Assembly: GCA_038527375.1 (NCBI GenBank)
Contig: JBCBFU010000002.1
Span: 76,513-140,512 of the forward strand
Length of the DNA stretch: 64,000 bases
Direction of reading: 5' to 3'
Source: Shimia_B sp038527375
GTDB taxonomy: Bacteria > Pseudomonadota > Alphaproteobacteria > Rhodobacterales > Rhodobacteraceae
A program made the translations under genes and the position numbers. The number at the start of each line of letters is the position of its first letter. The stretch's first letter is position 1. Shown piece by piece: positions 45,974 to 55,118 of the stretch. The notes below the pieces were generated by a model, which did no database searches, was not told where the DNA came from, and was given only the letters and a program-made list of their open reading frames with translations.

Positions 45974-46588
45974 CTATTCGCCCGGTCGGGTGAGCGAGAA
46001 GAGGTCCGTCACCCGCGCGTAGTCGCGGTATCCCAGCCGTGCGAGCGGCTGGAAGGTCGTGACATCAAACCGGCCGTCTATCAGGCAATCGTCGCGCATG
46101 TGGATGCCTGTGACCTCTCCGAACACCGCAAAATTCGTGGCACCGGGCAGGCGCACGATTTGCGTTACCCGGCATTCCAGCGCGGCGGGTGCGTCGGCCA
46201 CGCGGGCGCAGGGGATCGTTTCGCAGTCTGTCTTGGGGATGCCTGCCAGCGCGAATTCATCCACGTCGCGCGCTTCCGCGCCCGAACTGATGTTCATCCG
46301 GTCGCGGGCGGCGTATTCGACGACGTTGATGCAAAAGGCCCCTGTGGCGCGCAGGTTGGCCATGCTGTCCTTGGTGTCGCCCCGGTCCGCCTTGGCCGAG
46401 GTTGAGGCGAACATGACCTGGGGCGGCTCATAGGCCACGGCGTTGAAAAATGAATAGGGGGCGAGGTTGTCGCGCCCTTCCGTGTCGCGCGTGGACACCC
46501 AAGCGATGGGGCGGGGTGTGACGATGGCGTTGAACGGGTTGTGCGGCAGGCCGTGTGCGTTGGGACCATCAGCGGGGCGGTAGAACAT
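45974..46588 (-). CDS. Flavin reductase-like FMN-binding protein
   Basis: 204 aa of the DIM6/NTAB flavin-reductase family. The N-terminus HNPFNAIVTPRPIAWVSTRD and the block LAPYSFFNAVAYEPPQVMFAS are typical FMN contacts. Substrate unknown. It is transcribed singly and diverges from the GNAT gene. Confidence 0.9.
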   Translation of the reverse strand: MFYRPADGPNAHGLPHNPFNAIVTPRPIAWVSTRDTEGRDNLAPYSFFNAVAYEPPQVMFASTSAKADRGDTKDSMANLRATGAFCINVVEYAARDRMNISSGAEARDVDEFALAGIPKTDCETIPCARVADAPAALECRVTQIVRLPGATNFAVFGEVTGIHMRDDCLIDGRFDVTTFQPLARLGYRDYARVTDLFSLTRPGE

Positions 46589-46697
46589 CGGGCGGAGCCT
46601 TGTGGTGAGTGCGTTGCCCAGACCCTAATCACCGTGCTAGCCCGCCTTCCAGAGAAAAGGCGCGCGGACCATGCGCACGCTGCGACGGGCAGGGACG

Positions 46698-47180
46698 ATG
46701 TACACGCTGGGCGAAGAAACGGCCGAGGATTGGTGGGAGGTCGAGGCGCTCTATGACCTGTGCTTTGCCCCCGGTCGCGAAGCCCTGTCCAGTTACCGTC
46801 TGCGCGAAGGGGTGGCCCGTGTGGGTCCCTTGTGCCTGACCGCCCGCGATGGCGATGGGATCTTGGGCGGGGCCATCCGGTATTGGCCCGCCCGGATCGG
46901 GGACGCGTCGCTGTTGCTGTTGGGACCCATCGCTGTGCACCCCACCCGCCAAGGCGAAGGGTTGGGTGCGCAATTGATGCAACAGTCGCTGGGCGCGGCC
47001 CGCGCGCTGGGCCACGACCGTGTGCTGCTGGTGGGCGACGAACCCTACTACGGCAAATTTGGCTTTCGGCGGCTTGCGGACGTTGCGATGCCGCCGCCCA
47101 CGAACCCCGACCGTGTGCTGGGACTGGCGCTGCGCGCCGGGGCTTGGGACGGTGTGACGGGCGCCGTGGAGCGCAGCTAG
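46698..47180 (+). CDS. GNAT acetyltransferase, YhbS-like
   Basis: 160 aa from ATG 46698 (AGGGACG upstream); an earlier ATG at 46671 would add nine basic residues. Acetyl-CoA loop is HPTRQGEGLGAQLMQQSL, and VGDEPYYGKFGFRRL is the YhbS hallmark. Substrate unknown. Converges with ptsP, 8 bp between stops. Ends with TAG. Confidence 0.88.
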   Translation: MYTLGEETAEDWWEVEALYDLCFAPGREALSSYRLREGVARVGPLCLTARDGDGILGGAIRYWPARIGDASLLLLGPIAVHPTRQGEGLGAQLMQQSLGAARALGHDRVLLVGDEPYYGKFGFRRLADVAMPPPTNPDRVLGLALRAGAWDGVTGAVERS

Positions 47181-47188
47181 CACAGGGG

Positions 47189-49429
47189 TCACCCGCGCTG
47201 TTTGAGCCACTCCATGATGGCGGGACGCACGCTTTGATCGCCGCGTGCGCGGGCGGTGTCGATGACGGCTTTGACTTCGTCCAGGTTCGAGCGGCGCAAA
47301 AGGTGTTTGACCGGCCCGATGGAGGCCGGGCGCATGGACAGTGACCGGAGCCCCATGGCCGCAAGGCAAAGCGCCTCGATCGGGCGGCCTGCATCCTCGC
47401 CACAAAAGGACAGCGGCGTGTCGGTCGTGGTGCAGCGGGCCACGATCTGTTCGATGAAGCTGAGGAATGAGACGTTGAGCGTGTCATAGCGTTTGCGCAC
47501 GCGCTCGTTCTCGCGGTCGGCGGCAAAGAAGAACTGCTTGAGGTCGTTGCCCCCGATCGAGATGAATTCGACCTCTTCAAAGAACCGCCTTGGTGCGAAG
47601 GCGAGCGACGGTGTTTCGAGCATCGCGCCCACGCGGATATCGCGGGGGACCGCATGGCCCAGCTTGCGTTCGCGGTCGATCACGGTGTCGAGGGCTGCGC
47701 GCGCCTCCCGGTATTCGTCGAACTGTGCGACGAACGGGAAGAGGACATGCATGGGCCGCGACCCGTGGGCGCGCATGAGCGCCTGCAACTGCATCCGGAG
47801 CACGCCGGGTTTGTCCAGCCCCACGCGGATTGCCCGCCACCCCAGCGCAGGGTTCGGTTCGTCTTGCGGTTTCATGTAGGGCAGGACCTTGTCCGAACCG
47901 ATATCGAGCGTCCGGAACACGACCGGTTTGCCCCCCGCCGCGTCCAGCACACGTTTGTAGAGCGCCGACAGTTCCGCCCGGCGGGGCATCTGGTTGCGGA
48001 CGAGGAATTGCAGTTCCGTGCGGAAGAGGCCCACGCCTTCGGCCCCGGAATTGGGCAGGGAGGGCAGGTCGGCCATGAGGCCCGCATTCATATGCAGGGA
48101 CACGGTCGATCCGCATTTCGCGGTCGCGGGCAGGTCGCGGATCGTGGCGTAGCGCGTCTGCGCCTCGGCCTGCATGGCCATCTTGTCCCGGAAGGCCGCA
48201 ACGACGTTGTCGTCGGGGCGCAGGTGCACGATGCCCTGTTCCCCGTCGACCATGACGTGATCGCCATTGAGCGCCTCGCGCGTGACGCCGGGGGCATTGA
48301 TCACCAGTGGGATCGAGAACGCTCGGGCCACAATGGCCGCGTGCGACCCGACGGAGCCTTCTTCGAGGACAATCGCGCGGAGTTTGCGCCCGTATTCCAA
48401 AAGCTCCCCCGGCCCGATATTGCGCGCCACGAGCACGGCATCGGCGGGCAGTTCATGGGCCTGCTGGCCTTGGCCCGTCAGGATGCGCAGGAGGCGGTTC
48501 GAGACATCATCAAGATCGTGGAGCCGGTCGCGCAGATAGGCGTCGGGCACTTCTTTCAGGCGCGCGCGGGCGGTCGATTGCTCTTTCTCCACGGCGGCCT
48601 CGGCGGAGAGGCCCGCGCGGATGTCGGCCTCCATCCTTGTGCGCCAGCCGCGGGAGTTGGCGAACATGCGGTAGGTTTCGACCACTTCCGCCTGTTCCTT
48701 GCCCGCGGTCTGGACACCCTTGAGCAGGTCGTCGACCGACAGGCGCAGGGTATTGAGCGCCTGATCCAATCGGTCGAGTTCCTTGGCGGGATCGTCGGCA
48801 AAGGGGTTCGTGACCATCACGCGCGGGTCGTGGAGGTGGATGTGCCCTTCGGCCACGCCCTCTTGCGCCACGCCCCCGCGCAGCATCGTGGGTTGCTGGT
48901 GGCGGGCCATGACGTAATCGTCGCCCGCGGTCAGCTGCCCCAGTTCCGTCATTTCGGCCAGAACCATCGCCACGACTTCGAGCGCGTAGGTCTCGTCATC
49001 CGAATAGGTGCGCGCCGTCTTGGACTGAACGACAAGGACGCCCAGCGTTTCGCCGAGGCGTTGGATCGGGATGCCGCAGAAGGCCGGAAAGACTTCCTCC
49101 CCCGTCTCGGGCATGTAGCGGAAACCGCGGGTCGAGGGCGCATCGGCGGTGTTCACGATCTTGCCGGTGCGTGCCACGCGGCCCACCAGCCCCTCGCGCA
49201 GGCGCATGCGGGTCTGGTGTACGGCGTCGGGGTTCAGGCCGCGCGTGGCGCAGAGTTCAAGCGTTTCGGCGTCGCGGAAGAGGTAGATCGAGCAGACCTC
49301 GGTCTCCATCGAGGCGGCAATAAGCGACACGATTTTGTCCAATCTCGCCTGACCGGGCGAATCCTCGGCCATGGCCTCGCGCAGGCGGCCGAGGAGCTTG
49401 CGGCTCTCGCTATCGGATGGGATGGCCAT
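47189..49429 (-). CDS. ptsP: PTSNtr enzyme I, GAF-PEP phosphotransferase
   Basis: 746 aa. N-terminal GAF domain (about 20-160), then an enzyme I N-domain with phospho-His in GSVGSHAAIVARA and the PEP-binding C-domain (GIGLFRTE-like GVGLFRTELQFL, RTLDIGSDK, FISIGGNDLKQF, SFCGEDAG). It starts the nitrogen PTS phosphorelay (EINtr to NPr to EIIANtr), a regulatory not sugar-transport route. Start ATG 49429 is favoured over an upstream GTG. Confidence 0.95.
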   Translation of the reverse strand: MAIPSDSESRKLLGRLREAMAEDSPGQARLDKIVSLIAASMETEVCSIYLFRDAETLELCATRGLNPDAVHQTRMRLREGLVGRVARTGKIVNTADAPSTRGFRYMPETGEEVFPAFCGIPIQRLGETLGVLVVQSKTARTYSDDETYALEVVAMVLAEMTELGQLTAGDDYVMARHQQPTMLRGGVAQEGVAEGHIHLHDPRVMVTNPFADDPAKELDRLDQALNTLRLSVDDLLKGVQTAGKEQAEVVETYRMFANSRGWRTRMEADIRAGLSAEAAVEKEQSTARARLKEVPDAYLRDRLHDLDDVSNRLLRILTGQGQQAHELPADAVLVARNIGPGELLEYGRKLRAIVLEEGSVGSHAAIVARAFSIPLVINAPGVTREALNGDHVMVDGEQGIVHLRPDDNVVAAFRDKMAMQAEAQTRYATIRDLPATAKCGSTVSLHMNAGLMADLPSLPNSGAEGVGLFRTELQFLVRNQMPRRAELSALYKRVLDAAGGKPVVFRTLDIGSDKVLPYMKPQDEPNPALGWRAIRVGLDKPGVLRMQLQALMRAHGSRPMHVLFPFVAQFDEYREARAALDTVIDRERKLGHAVPRDIRVGAMLETPSLAFAPRRFFEEVEFISIGGNDLKQFFFAADRENERVRKRYDTLNVSFLSFIEQIVARCTTTDTPLSFCGEDAGRPIEALCLAAMGLRSLSMRPASIGPVKHLLRRSNLDEVKAVIDTARARGDQSVRPAIMEWLKQRG

Positions 49430-49570
49430 GGGGTGCGGATACCTGACGTGTCTTTCCACCGCGTTTTAGCGGTTGGTGCCGAAGGGGGGAAGAGGTGCGC
49501 CGCCGGGCAAGATCGCTGGGGCCGATTTGGGTGTGTTAGACGGCAAAAATGCGCAGCTTTTCATCACCTG

Positions 49571-50929
49571 TCACCCGGCGCGGGTGAAGCCCCGCCCTAA
49601 CGCGCGCCAGCACAAGATCGAGAGTGCAATCACGCCTATCCCCGCCACCCAGAAGGGCATGGTCAGCGCGACCTCCCGCGGCAAGGGGCCGTCCGCGAGG
49701 GAGACGATGACGCCAGATAGCGCCAGTCCGATGGGCATCATGCCCCACGCAAAGAGGCGGTAGACCGAATTCACGCGGCCCAAGAGATGCGCGGGGATCG
49801 TGCGCTGGCGGTAGGAGACCGAGACCGTGTTCCAGGTGAGCCCGATAAACTCGAACCCCGCGAGGATCAGCGCGAGGGCCACGGGGTTGGGGACCAGTGG
49901 GATCAGCGCAAAAGTCAGCGCCGAGGCCGCAAGCGCCCATTGCGCGGTGCGGCCCGGGCCAAGCCAGCGGATGATGTGTTCGGCCACGAAACCGGCGAGG
50001 ATGCCGCCCACCGCAGAGGCGGCGAGGATCAGGCCAAAGCCCGGCGCGTCCAGACCCAAGACCTCCTGCACGTAGAGGACCAGCGCGATCACGACCATCT
50101 GGTCAAAGAGGTTCCAGACCCCGGTGATGATCGCCAGAAGGCGCAGGAGCGGGGCATCGCGCAGGAAGCTTAGACCTTCGCCCAACTCGCGGCGCCAGTT
50201 GCGGTCTGCCTTAGGCGGCGCGGCGGTTGGCGTGGGGCGCAGGGTGGCGATCAGGGTGGCTGCAATCAGGAACGCCGCGCCGTTCAGCGCAAAGGGCAGC
50301 CACAGGATCGTGGCGATGAGAAAAGCGCCTACCGTGGGGCCCAGCAGGAACTGCCCGATGATTTCGACACTCCAGAGCCTGCCGTTCGCGCGTTCGAGCT
50401 GTTCGGGGGGCACGAGGGCCGGAAGGATCGTCTGGGCGGCGTTGTCGCGAAAGACTTCCGCCGTGCCTACGGCCAGCGCGCAGACCGCGAGGAGGGCAAA
50501 GAGCGTGGGAGAGGAGGTCGCGCCGTCGGCCGGTTCGGGCAAGGGCAGGGCCACAGAGACGGCGATGGCGGCCACCACAAAGGCCGCGCCCCGGGCGATG
50601 TCCATGGCAAGGATCAGGCGGCGTCGGTCGACCCGGTCCGTCACGATCCCGGCGGGCAGGGCAAAGAGGAACCAAGGCAGCCTCAGCGCCACGGGCATCA
50701 TCGCAATCAAAAGCGCGTCGCGCGTCAGGAGCGAGGCCACCCAGGCCCACACCACCNNNNNNNNNNNNNNNNNNNNNNNNNNNNNNNNNNNNNNNNNNNN
50801 NNNNNNNNNNNNNNNNNNNNNNNNNNNNNNNNNNNNNNNNNNNNNNNNNNNNNNNNTCGCCACCCCATCGGCGAGGTTCGTTAGGCCCGAGGCCGCGATG
50901 AAGCGGGGCAGTTGGTTGGATGGTGCCAT
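49571..50929 (-). CDS. MFS exporter, EntS-like, interrupted by assembly gap
   Basis: MFS transporter of about twelve helices. After the gap VVWAWVASLLTRDALLIAMM and LPAGIVTDRVDRRRLILAMD are the TM1-TM3 and loop motif A of EntS-like exporters. Start ATG 50929 (MAPSNQLPRFIAASGLTNLADGVA) precedes a run of 100 N. Homologues continue almost directly from DGVA to the VVWAWVAS segment, so little is really missing. Substrate unknown. Confidence 0.85.
   Translation of the reverse strand: MAPSNQLPRFIAASGLTNLADGVAXXXXXXXXXXXXXXXXXXXXXXXXXXXXXXXXXXVVWAWVASLLTRDALLIAMMPVALRLPWFLFALPAGIVTDRVDRRRLILAMDIARGAAFVVAAIAVSVALPLPEPADGATSSPTLFALLAVCALAVGTAEVFRDNAAQTILPALVPPEQLERANGRLWSVEIIGQFLLGPTVGAFLIATILWLPFALNGAAFLIAATLIATLRPTPTAAPPKADRNWRRELGEGLSFLRDAPLLRLLAIITGVWNLFDQMVVIALVLYVQEVLGLDAPGFGLILAASAVGGILAGFVAEHIIRWLGPGRTAQWALAASALTFALIPLVPNPVALALILAGFEFIGLTWNTVSVSYRQRTIPAHLLGRVNSVYRLFAWGMMPIGLALSGVIVSLADGPLPREVALTMPFWVAGIGVIALSILCWRALGRGFTRAG
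50757..50856. other. Assembly gap of 100 N
   Basis: Exactly 100 unknown bases inside the MFS gene, the customary placeholder for a gap of unknown size. True length is probably very small (see findings). Confidence 0.99.
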
Positions 50930-51010
50930 CGGCTGCGGGCCTTTCAGAGGTGTCCGAGTGGGGTCGGACACCTTACTGCACCCTCAAGCCGACATGAGGG
51001 CAAGCGGTTT

Positions 51011-52249
51011 TTAGGCCGCTTTCTCCAGCTCGAACGCGTCGTGGAGTGCCTGCACGGCCAGTTCCATGTACTTGCGGTCGATCAGGACCGAGACCTTGAT
51101 CTCGGACGTGGTGATGACCTTGATGTTGACGCCTTCGTCGCGGAGCGTGGCAAACATCTTGGACGCGACGCCCGCGTGGGAGCGCATGCCGATGCCCACG
51201 ATGGACACTTTGGCGACCTGTTCGTCGGCCACGAGGTCGTGGTAGTTGATGTCGCCTGCATCCTTGGCCGCCTGCATCGCCTTCTCAGCCCGCAACACCT
51301 GATCGATGGGGCAAGAGAAGGTCATGTCGGTGCGGCCATCTTCCGAGATGTTCTGCACGATCATATCCACGTTGACCCCGGCCTCGGCCAAAGGGCCAAA
51401 GATGGCGGCGGCGATGCCCGGGCGGTCGGCGACCGAGATGAGGGTCATTTTGGCTTCGTCGCGGCTGTAGGCCACGCCCGAGACGACATTGCTTTCCATG
51501 ATTTCCTCCTCATCGCAGACGAGTGTGCCCGCCGCGTCATCCATTTCCTCAAAGCTGCTGAGAACACGCAGCTTGACCTTGTAGCGCATGGCCAGTTCGA
51601 CCGAGCGGGTTTGCAGGACCTTGGCGCCCAGCGAGGCCAGTTCGAGCATTTCCTCGAACGCGATCTTGTCGAGCTTGCGGGCCTTGTCCGCGATGCGGGG
51701 GTCGGTGGTGTAGACGCCGTCCACATCGGTGTAGATATCGCAGCGGTCTGCCCCGAAGGCGGCGGCAAAGGCCACCGCCGTGGTGTCCGATCCGCCACGG
51801 CCTAGCGTGGTGATGCGGCCCTCGGGGCTGATCCCCTGAAAGCCTGCGACCACGGCCACGCGCATCCCTTCGCCAAACTTGGCCATGATGTTGTCGGTCG
51901 GGATTTCCTCGATCCGGGCGGAGGCATGGGCGTCGGTGGTTTTGACCGGCACCTGCCAGCCTTGCCAGCTGCGCGCGGGCACATCCATTTCCTGCAGCCG
52001 CAGCGCCATCAGGCCCGCCGTGACGTTTTCGCCCGAGGACACGACCGCATCGTATTCGCGCGCGTCATAGAGCGGCGAGGTCTCGTTCACGAAGCCCACG
52101 AGCTTGTTCGTTTCGCCCGACATGGCCGAGACGATGACGATCACGTCATAGCCTTTGGCGACCTCGACGCTGACGCGTTTTGCCGCCCGGTGGATCCGGT
52201 CGAGCGTCGCGACAGAGGTGCCGCCGAATTTCATCACTAGAACGGGCAT
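51011..52249 (-). CDS. lysC: Aspartate kinase
   Basis: 412 aa. Starts MPVLVMKFGGTSVATLDRI, the kinase ATP-binding signature, with an SSGENVTAGLMAL substrate loop and two C-terminal ACT domains (about 265-410) for feedback by lysine/threonine. First step of the aspartate family pathway; threonine synthase lies elsewhere in the window. ATG 52249 is chosen over a frame extension with no signal. Confidence 0.96.
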   Translation of the reverse strand: MPVLVMKFGGTSVATLDRIHRAAKRVSVEVAKGYDVIVIVSAMSGETNKLVGFVNETSPLYDAREYDAVVSSGENVTAGLMALRLQEMDVPARSWQGWQVPVKTTDAHASARIEEIPTDNIMAKFGEGMRVAVVAGFQGISPEGRITTLGRGGSDTTAVAFAAAFGADRCDIYTDVDGVYTTDPRIADKARKLDKIAFEEMLELASLGAKVLQTRSVELAMRYKVKLRVLSSFEEMDDAAGTLVCDEEEIMESNVVSGVAYSRDEAKMTLISVADRPGIAAAIFGPLAEAGVNVDMIVQNISEDGRTDMTFSCPIDQVLRAEKAMQAAKDAGDINYHDLVADEQVAKVSIVGIGMRSHAGVASKMFATLRDEGVNIKVITTSEIKVSVLIDRKYMELAVQALHDAFELEKAA

Positions 52250-52328
52250 GGTCCCTCGTGTCCGCTTGGTCGGGGAGGGCCTTACGGGACCGCCGCCCAA
52301 GGTTCAAGGGCGGGTGCGGGAGGAGGCG

Positions 52329-52760
52329 CTAGTTGGCCTTGGATTTCGGGATGCCGGGGATCGGCAGCACAGGCACGCCGTCTTCGATCAGGGCGCGGGC
52401 CTCATCGGCTGAGGCTTGCCCGTGGATCGGACGGTCGGGCGCGTCGCCCAGATGCTGATCGCGCGCTTCCTTGGCGAACCCGCGACCAACATCGGTGGAG
52501 TTCTCGGCCAGATGCGCGTGCATCTTCTCAATCGCCTCCTGGACGGGGTTCGACGGTGTGGCAAGCGGGCGTGCGGCGTCGTCGCGGGTATTCGACTTGG
52601 CCGGGACACGCGGGGCCATCAGGGATTTGGACACGTCGGTCGATCCGCATTCGATGCAGGCCACGTGGCCTGCCGCGTGCAGCGTGTCAAAGGCGTCTGA
52701 CGAGGCGAACCAGCTGTCGAAGCTGTGGCCTTGGTCGCATTTGAGGGTGTAGCGGATCAT
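52329..52760 (-). CDS. DUF1178 zinc-ribbon protein
   Basis: 143 aa from ATG 52760. DUF1178: MIRYTLKCDQGHSFDSWFAS at the N-terminus, and a CxxC pair (CIECGSTDVSKSLMAPRV). The two cysteines plus the early C-x(3)-H (CDQGH) could bind zinc. Function unknown. Located next to the Nudix gene on the same strand. Confidence 0.85.
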   Translation of the reverse strand: MIRYTLKCDQGHSFDSWFASSDAFDTLHAAGHVACIECGSTDVSKSLMAPRVPAKSNTRDDAARPLATPSNPVQEAIEKMHAHLAENSTDVGRGFAKEARDQHLGDAPDRPIHGQASADEARALIEDGVPVLPIPGIPKSKAN

Positions 52761-52807
52761 GGGCTGTAAATATGCCGGAGCGCGCGGCCCGGCAAGGCTG
52801 GGCGCGC

Positions 52808-53296
52808 TCAATACCCCTTGAGCTGGGCGGGATCGAACGTCTTGATCAGGCGCTTGAGCTCAGGCTCGTTGACGCGGTTTGCGGCCTGTTTCTGCGTGAA
52901 CCACTTGCGGCGGCGCTGCTTGCGTTCTGGGTAGTCGCGTTCGGTTTTCTTGACCTTGAAAGGGTAGACGAGGGCGAGGCACGGCAGATCATCGGCATCA
53001 CCGACGGTCTTGGCATAGGAATAGACACCGAGGCACAGGTCATAGACGCGGCCTTTGGCGCCGCCTTCTTCCCACGCTTCTTTGGCGGCAGACCTCGCGG
53101 GCGTCATCCCATCCTCCGGCCAGCCCTTGGGGATGATCCAGCGTTTGGTACGGCGCGAGGTGACGAGCATAATTTGCACATTCCCATCCACCACCCGAAA
53201 CGGAAGGGCGGCGAATTGCGACCGCGCCTGACGTTTGTCGAGTGCCCCGAAGGATAAGGGCAACTGTGTGGCCCTTTGGAGGGACATACGCTTCAT
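52808..53296 (-). CDS. Nudix hydrolase
   Basis: 162 aa from ATG 53296; an alternative ATG lies at 53287. Nudix helix region reads PKGWPEDGMTPARSAAKEAW followed by EEGG, with E-E-metal ligands in KEAWEEGG. The arrangement resembles diphosphoinositol/diadenosine-type Nudix proteins of alphaproteobacteria. The C-terminal helix is rich in basic residues (ERKQRRRKWF). Substrate unknown. Divergent from the glutathione peroxidase gene. Confidence 0.85.
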   Translation of the reverse strand: MKRMSLQRATQLPLSFGALDKRQARSQFAALPFRVVDGNVQIMLVTSRRTKRWIIPKGWPEDGMTPARSAAKEAWEEGGAKGRVYDLCLGVYSYAKTVGDADDLPCLALVYPFKVKKTERDYPERKQRRRKWFTQKQAANRVNEPELKRLIKTFDPAQLKGY

Positions 53297-53420
53297 CTCT
53301 GATTTTCTTGGCTCGATTGAAAAAAAGCATAGGGAATCGCGGGTGAGATGCAAGAAATACACTCGCCGCGCGCGCCCCGCGCCATACGTTCCATCGTGTA
53401 GTGTAACGGGAGCAACGCAG

Positions 53421-53933
53421 ATGCTGCGCATTTTGATCGTTTTGTTGGTGGGTCTTGCGAATACGGCTACGGCCGGGCCGCGGTTCGAATTCTCGTTGAT
53501 GGACGGGCGCACGATCGCCACGGCTGACGGTCCCATGCTGATCGTCAACACGGCCTCGCGATGCGCCTTCACCCGGCAATATGACGATCTCCAAACGCTC
53601 TACGATACTTACCGGGCCGAGGGACTGACGGTTCTGGCCGTGCCGTCCAACAGCTTCCGTCAGGAACTGGCGACGGGGGAGCAGGTGGCCGAATTCTGTG
53701 CGATCAATTTCGATCTGGACCTGCCGATGACGGGCATCACCGAGGTGACGGGTGACAAGGCGCATCCGTTTTATCAATGGGTCCGCACCAATGCGCGGTT
53801 CACGCCCACGTGGAATTTCAACAAGGTGCTGATTGATGCGGAGGGCGACGTGGTCGCGACCTTTGGATCGGCGGTCGCGCCCATGTCCGCCCGGATGACC
53901 CGCGCGGTAGAGGGCCTGTTGTCTGCGGGATGA
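53421..53933 (+). CDS. Exported glutathione peroxidase-like thiol peroxidase
   Basis: 170 aa. Signal peptide MLRILIVLLVGLANTATA, so periplasmic. Peroxidatic Cys in NTASRCAFT, followed by the VPSNSFRQE block (Gln) and TWNFNKVLID (Trp-Asn) give the full catalytic tetrad with Cys rather than selenocysteine. It would reduce peroxides with thioredoxin-like donors. Its stop overlaps the HDAC-like start (ATGA). Confidence 0.9.
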   Translation: MLRILIVLLVGLANTATAGPRFEFSLMDGRTIATADGPMLIVNTASRCAFTRQYDDLQTLYDTYRAEGLTVLAVPSNSFRQELATGEQVAEFCAINFDLDLPMTGITEVTGDKAHPFYQWVRTNARFTPTWNFNKVLIDAEGDVVATFGSAVAPMSARMTRAVEGLLSAG

Positions 53934-55069
53934 CGCTGTTTTTGGGCTCCGAAATCTACCGGGGGTCAAGCTACGGTGATTGGCACCCTTTGAGGGTGCC
54001 ACGTGTATCCACCGTGATGGACCTTGCCCGCGCGCTGGGGTGGTTGCCGCCTGAGATGTATCGCACGTCCCCGCGGGCCAAACCTGCGGCGTTAGAGGTC
54101 TGGCACGCGCCCGATTACCTCGCGGCGTTGCAACGGGCCGAGCGGGAGGGCGATCTGCCCGAGGATTCGCGGCGGCGTTACGCGCTGGGCACCCCGTCGA
54201 ACCCGATCTTTCCGGAGGTCTACCGCCGCCCCGCCACGGGCGCAGGCGGCGCGCTCTGGGCGGGGGAGGTGTTGCGCGCCCCGGGCATCATTCACCTGCC
54301 CGGCGGGGGCACGCATCACGGGATGCCTGCGCAGGCCAACGGGTTTTGCTACCTCAACGACTGTGTGCTCGCGATCCTCGCCCTGCGGCGCGCGGGCCTG
54401 CGGCGCGTGGCCTATGTGGATATCGACGCCCATTACCCCGACGGGGTCGCGGCGGCGTTTGGCGATGCCGCGGACGTGCTGATGATTTCGGTCCACGAGG
54501 CCGGGCGCTGGCCCCGGCAAGGGCATGAGGCGGACCGCGGCGCGGGCGGGTGTCAGGTGAACCTGCCCATCCCGGCGGGGTCCCATGACGGTGACCTTCA
54601 TGCGATCCTTGACGGCGTCGCCTTGCCGTGGATCGAGGCGTTCAGGCCCGATGCCATCGTCCTGCAATGCGGGGCCGATGGCGTGGTCGAGGACCCGCAG
54701 TCACGACTGGCCTATTCCAACCGCGTCTACGGCGCATGGGTCCGCGCGATGCGGGCGCGCACGGACCGCCTGCTGGTCTTGGGCGGCGGTGGTTACAACC
54801 CGTGGTCGGTGGGCCGGGCGTGGACGGCTATTTGGGGGGAGATCATCGGCGCCGAGGTTCCTGCGCGCCTGCCGGATCCTGCGCGCGCCGTGCTGGAGGC
54901 GCTGACATGGACCCGGGCCGGGCGGGCGGTGACACCGCCCCGCGCGTGGGTCGAAACCCTGCTGGACGATCCGCGCGAGGGTCCGGTCTCTGCCGAGGTG
55001 ACGGGCATGGTGGACCGGCATCGGCGCAGGTTGGAGGCGTTTGAGCAGGGGGCCACGGCAGGCGCGTGA
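53930..55069 (+). CDS. Histone deacetylase-family hydrolase
   Basis: 379 aa zinc amidohydrolase. HDAC motifs are intact: H129-H130 in GGGTHHGMP, DIDAH with zinc ligands D166 and H168, ISVHE, zinc ligand D250 in QCGADG, and the GGGGY transition-state tyrosine loop. Bacterial relatives deacetylate polyamines or acetoin-utilisation proteins. Substrate here is unknown. Coupled by ATGA to the peroxidase gene. Confidence 0.9.
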   Translation: MTLFLGSEIYRGSSYGDWHPLRVPRVSTVMDLARALGWLPPEMYRTSPRAKPAALEVWHAPDYLAALQRAEREGDLPEDSRRRYALGTPSNPIFPEVYRRPATGAGGALWAGEVLRAPGIIHLPGGGTHHGMPAQANGFCYLNDCVLAILALRRAGLRRVAYVDIDAHYPDGVAAAFGDAADVLMISVHEAGRWPRQGHEADRGAGGCQVNLPIPAGSHDGDLHAILDGVALPWIEAFRPDAIVLQCGADGVVEDPQSRLAYSNRVYGAWVRAMRARTDRLLVLGGGGYNPWSVGRAWTAIWGEIIGAEVPARLPDPARAVLEALTWTRAGRAVTPPRAWVETLLDDPREGPVSAEVTGMVDRHRRRLEAFEQGATAGA

Positions 55070-55118
55070 CCGCTGGCGGGTTGCACCACTGGGGCGCGCG
55101 CGCAACAAAGACCCGGTG

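Noticed and set aside
47654..49600. A 648-codon plus-strand open frame opposite ptsP
   Set aside because: It is a shadow frame of a high-GC gene: histidine- and arginine-rich, without family blocks. The minus-strand PtsP domains are clear.
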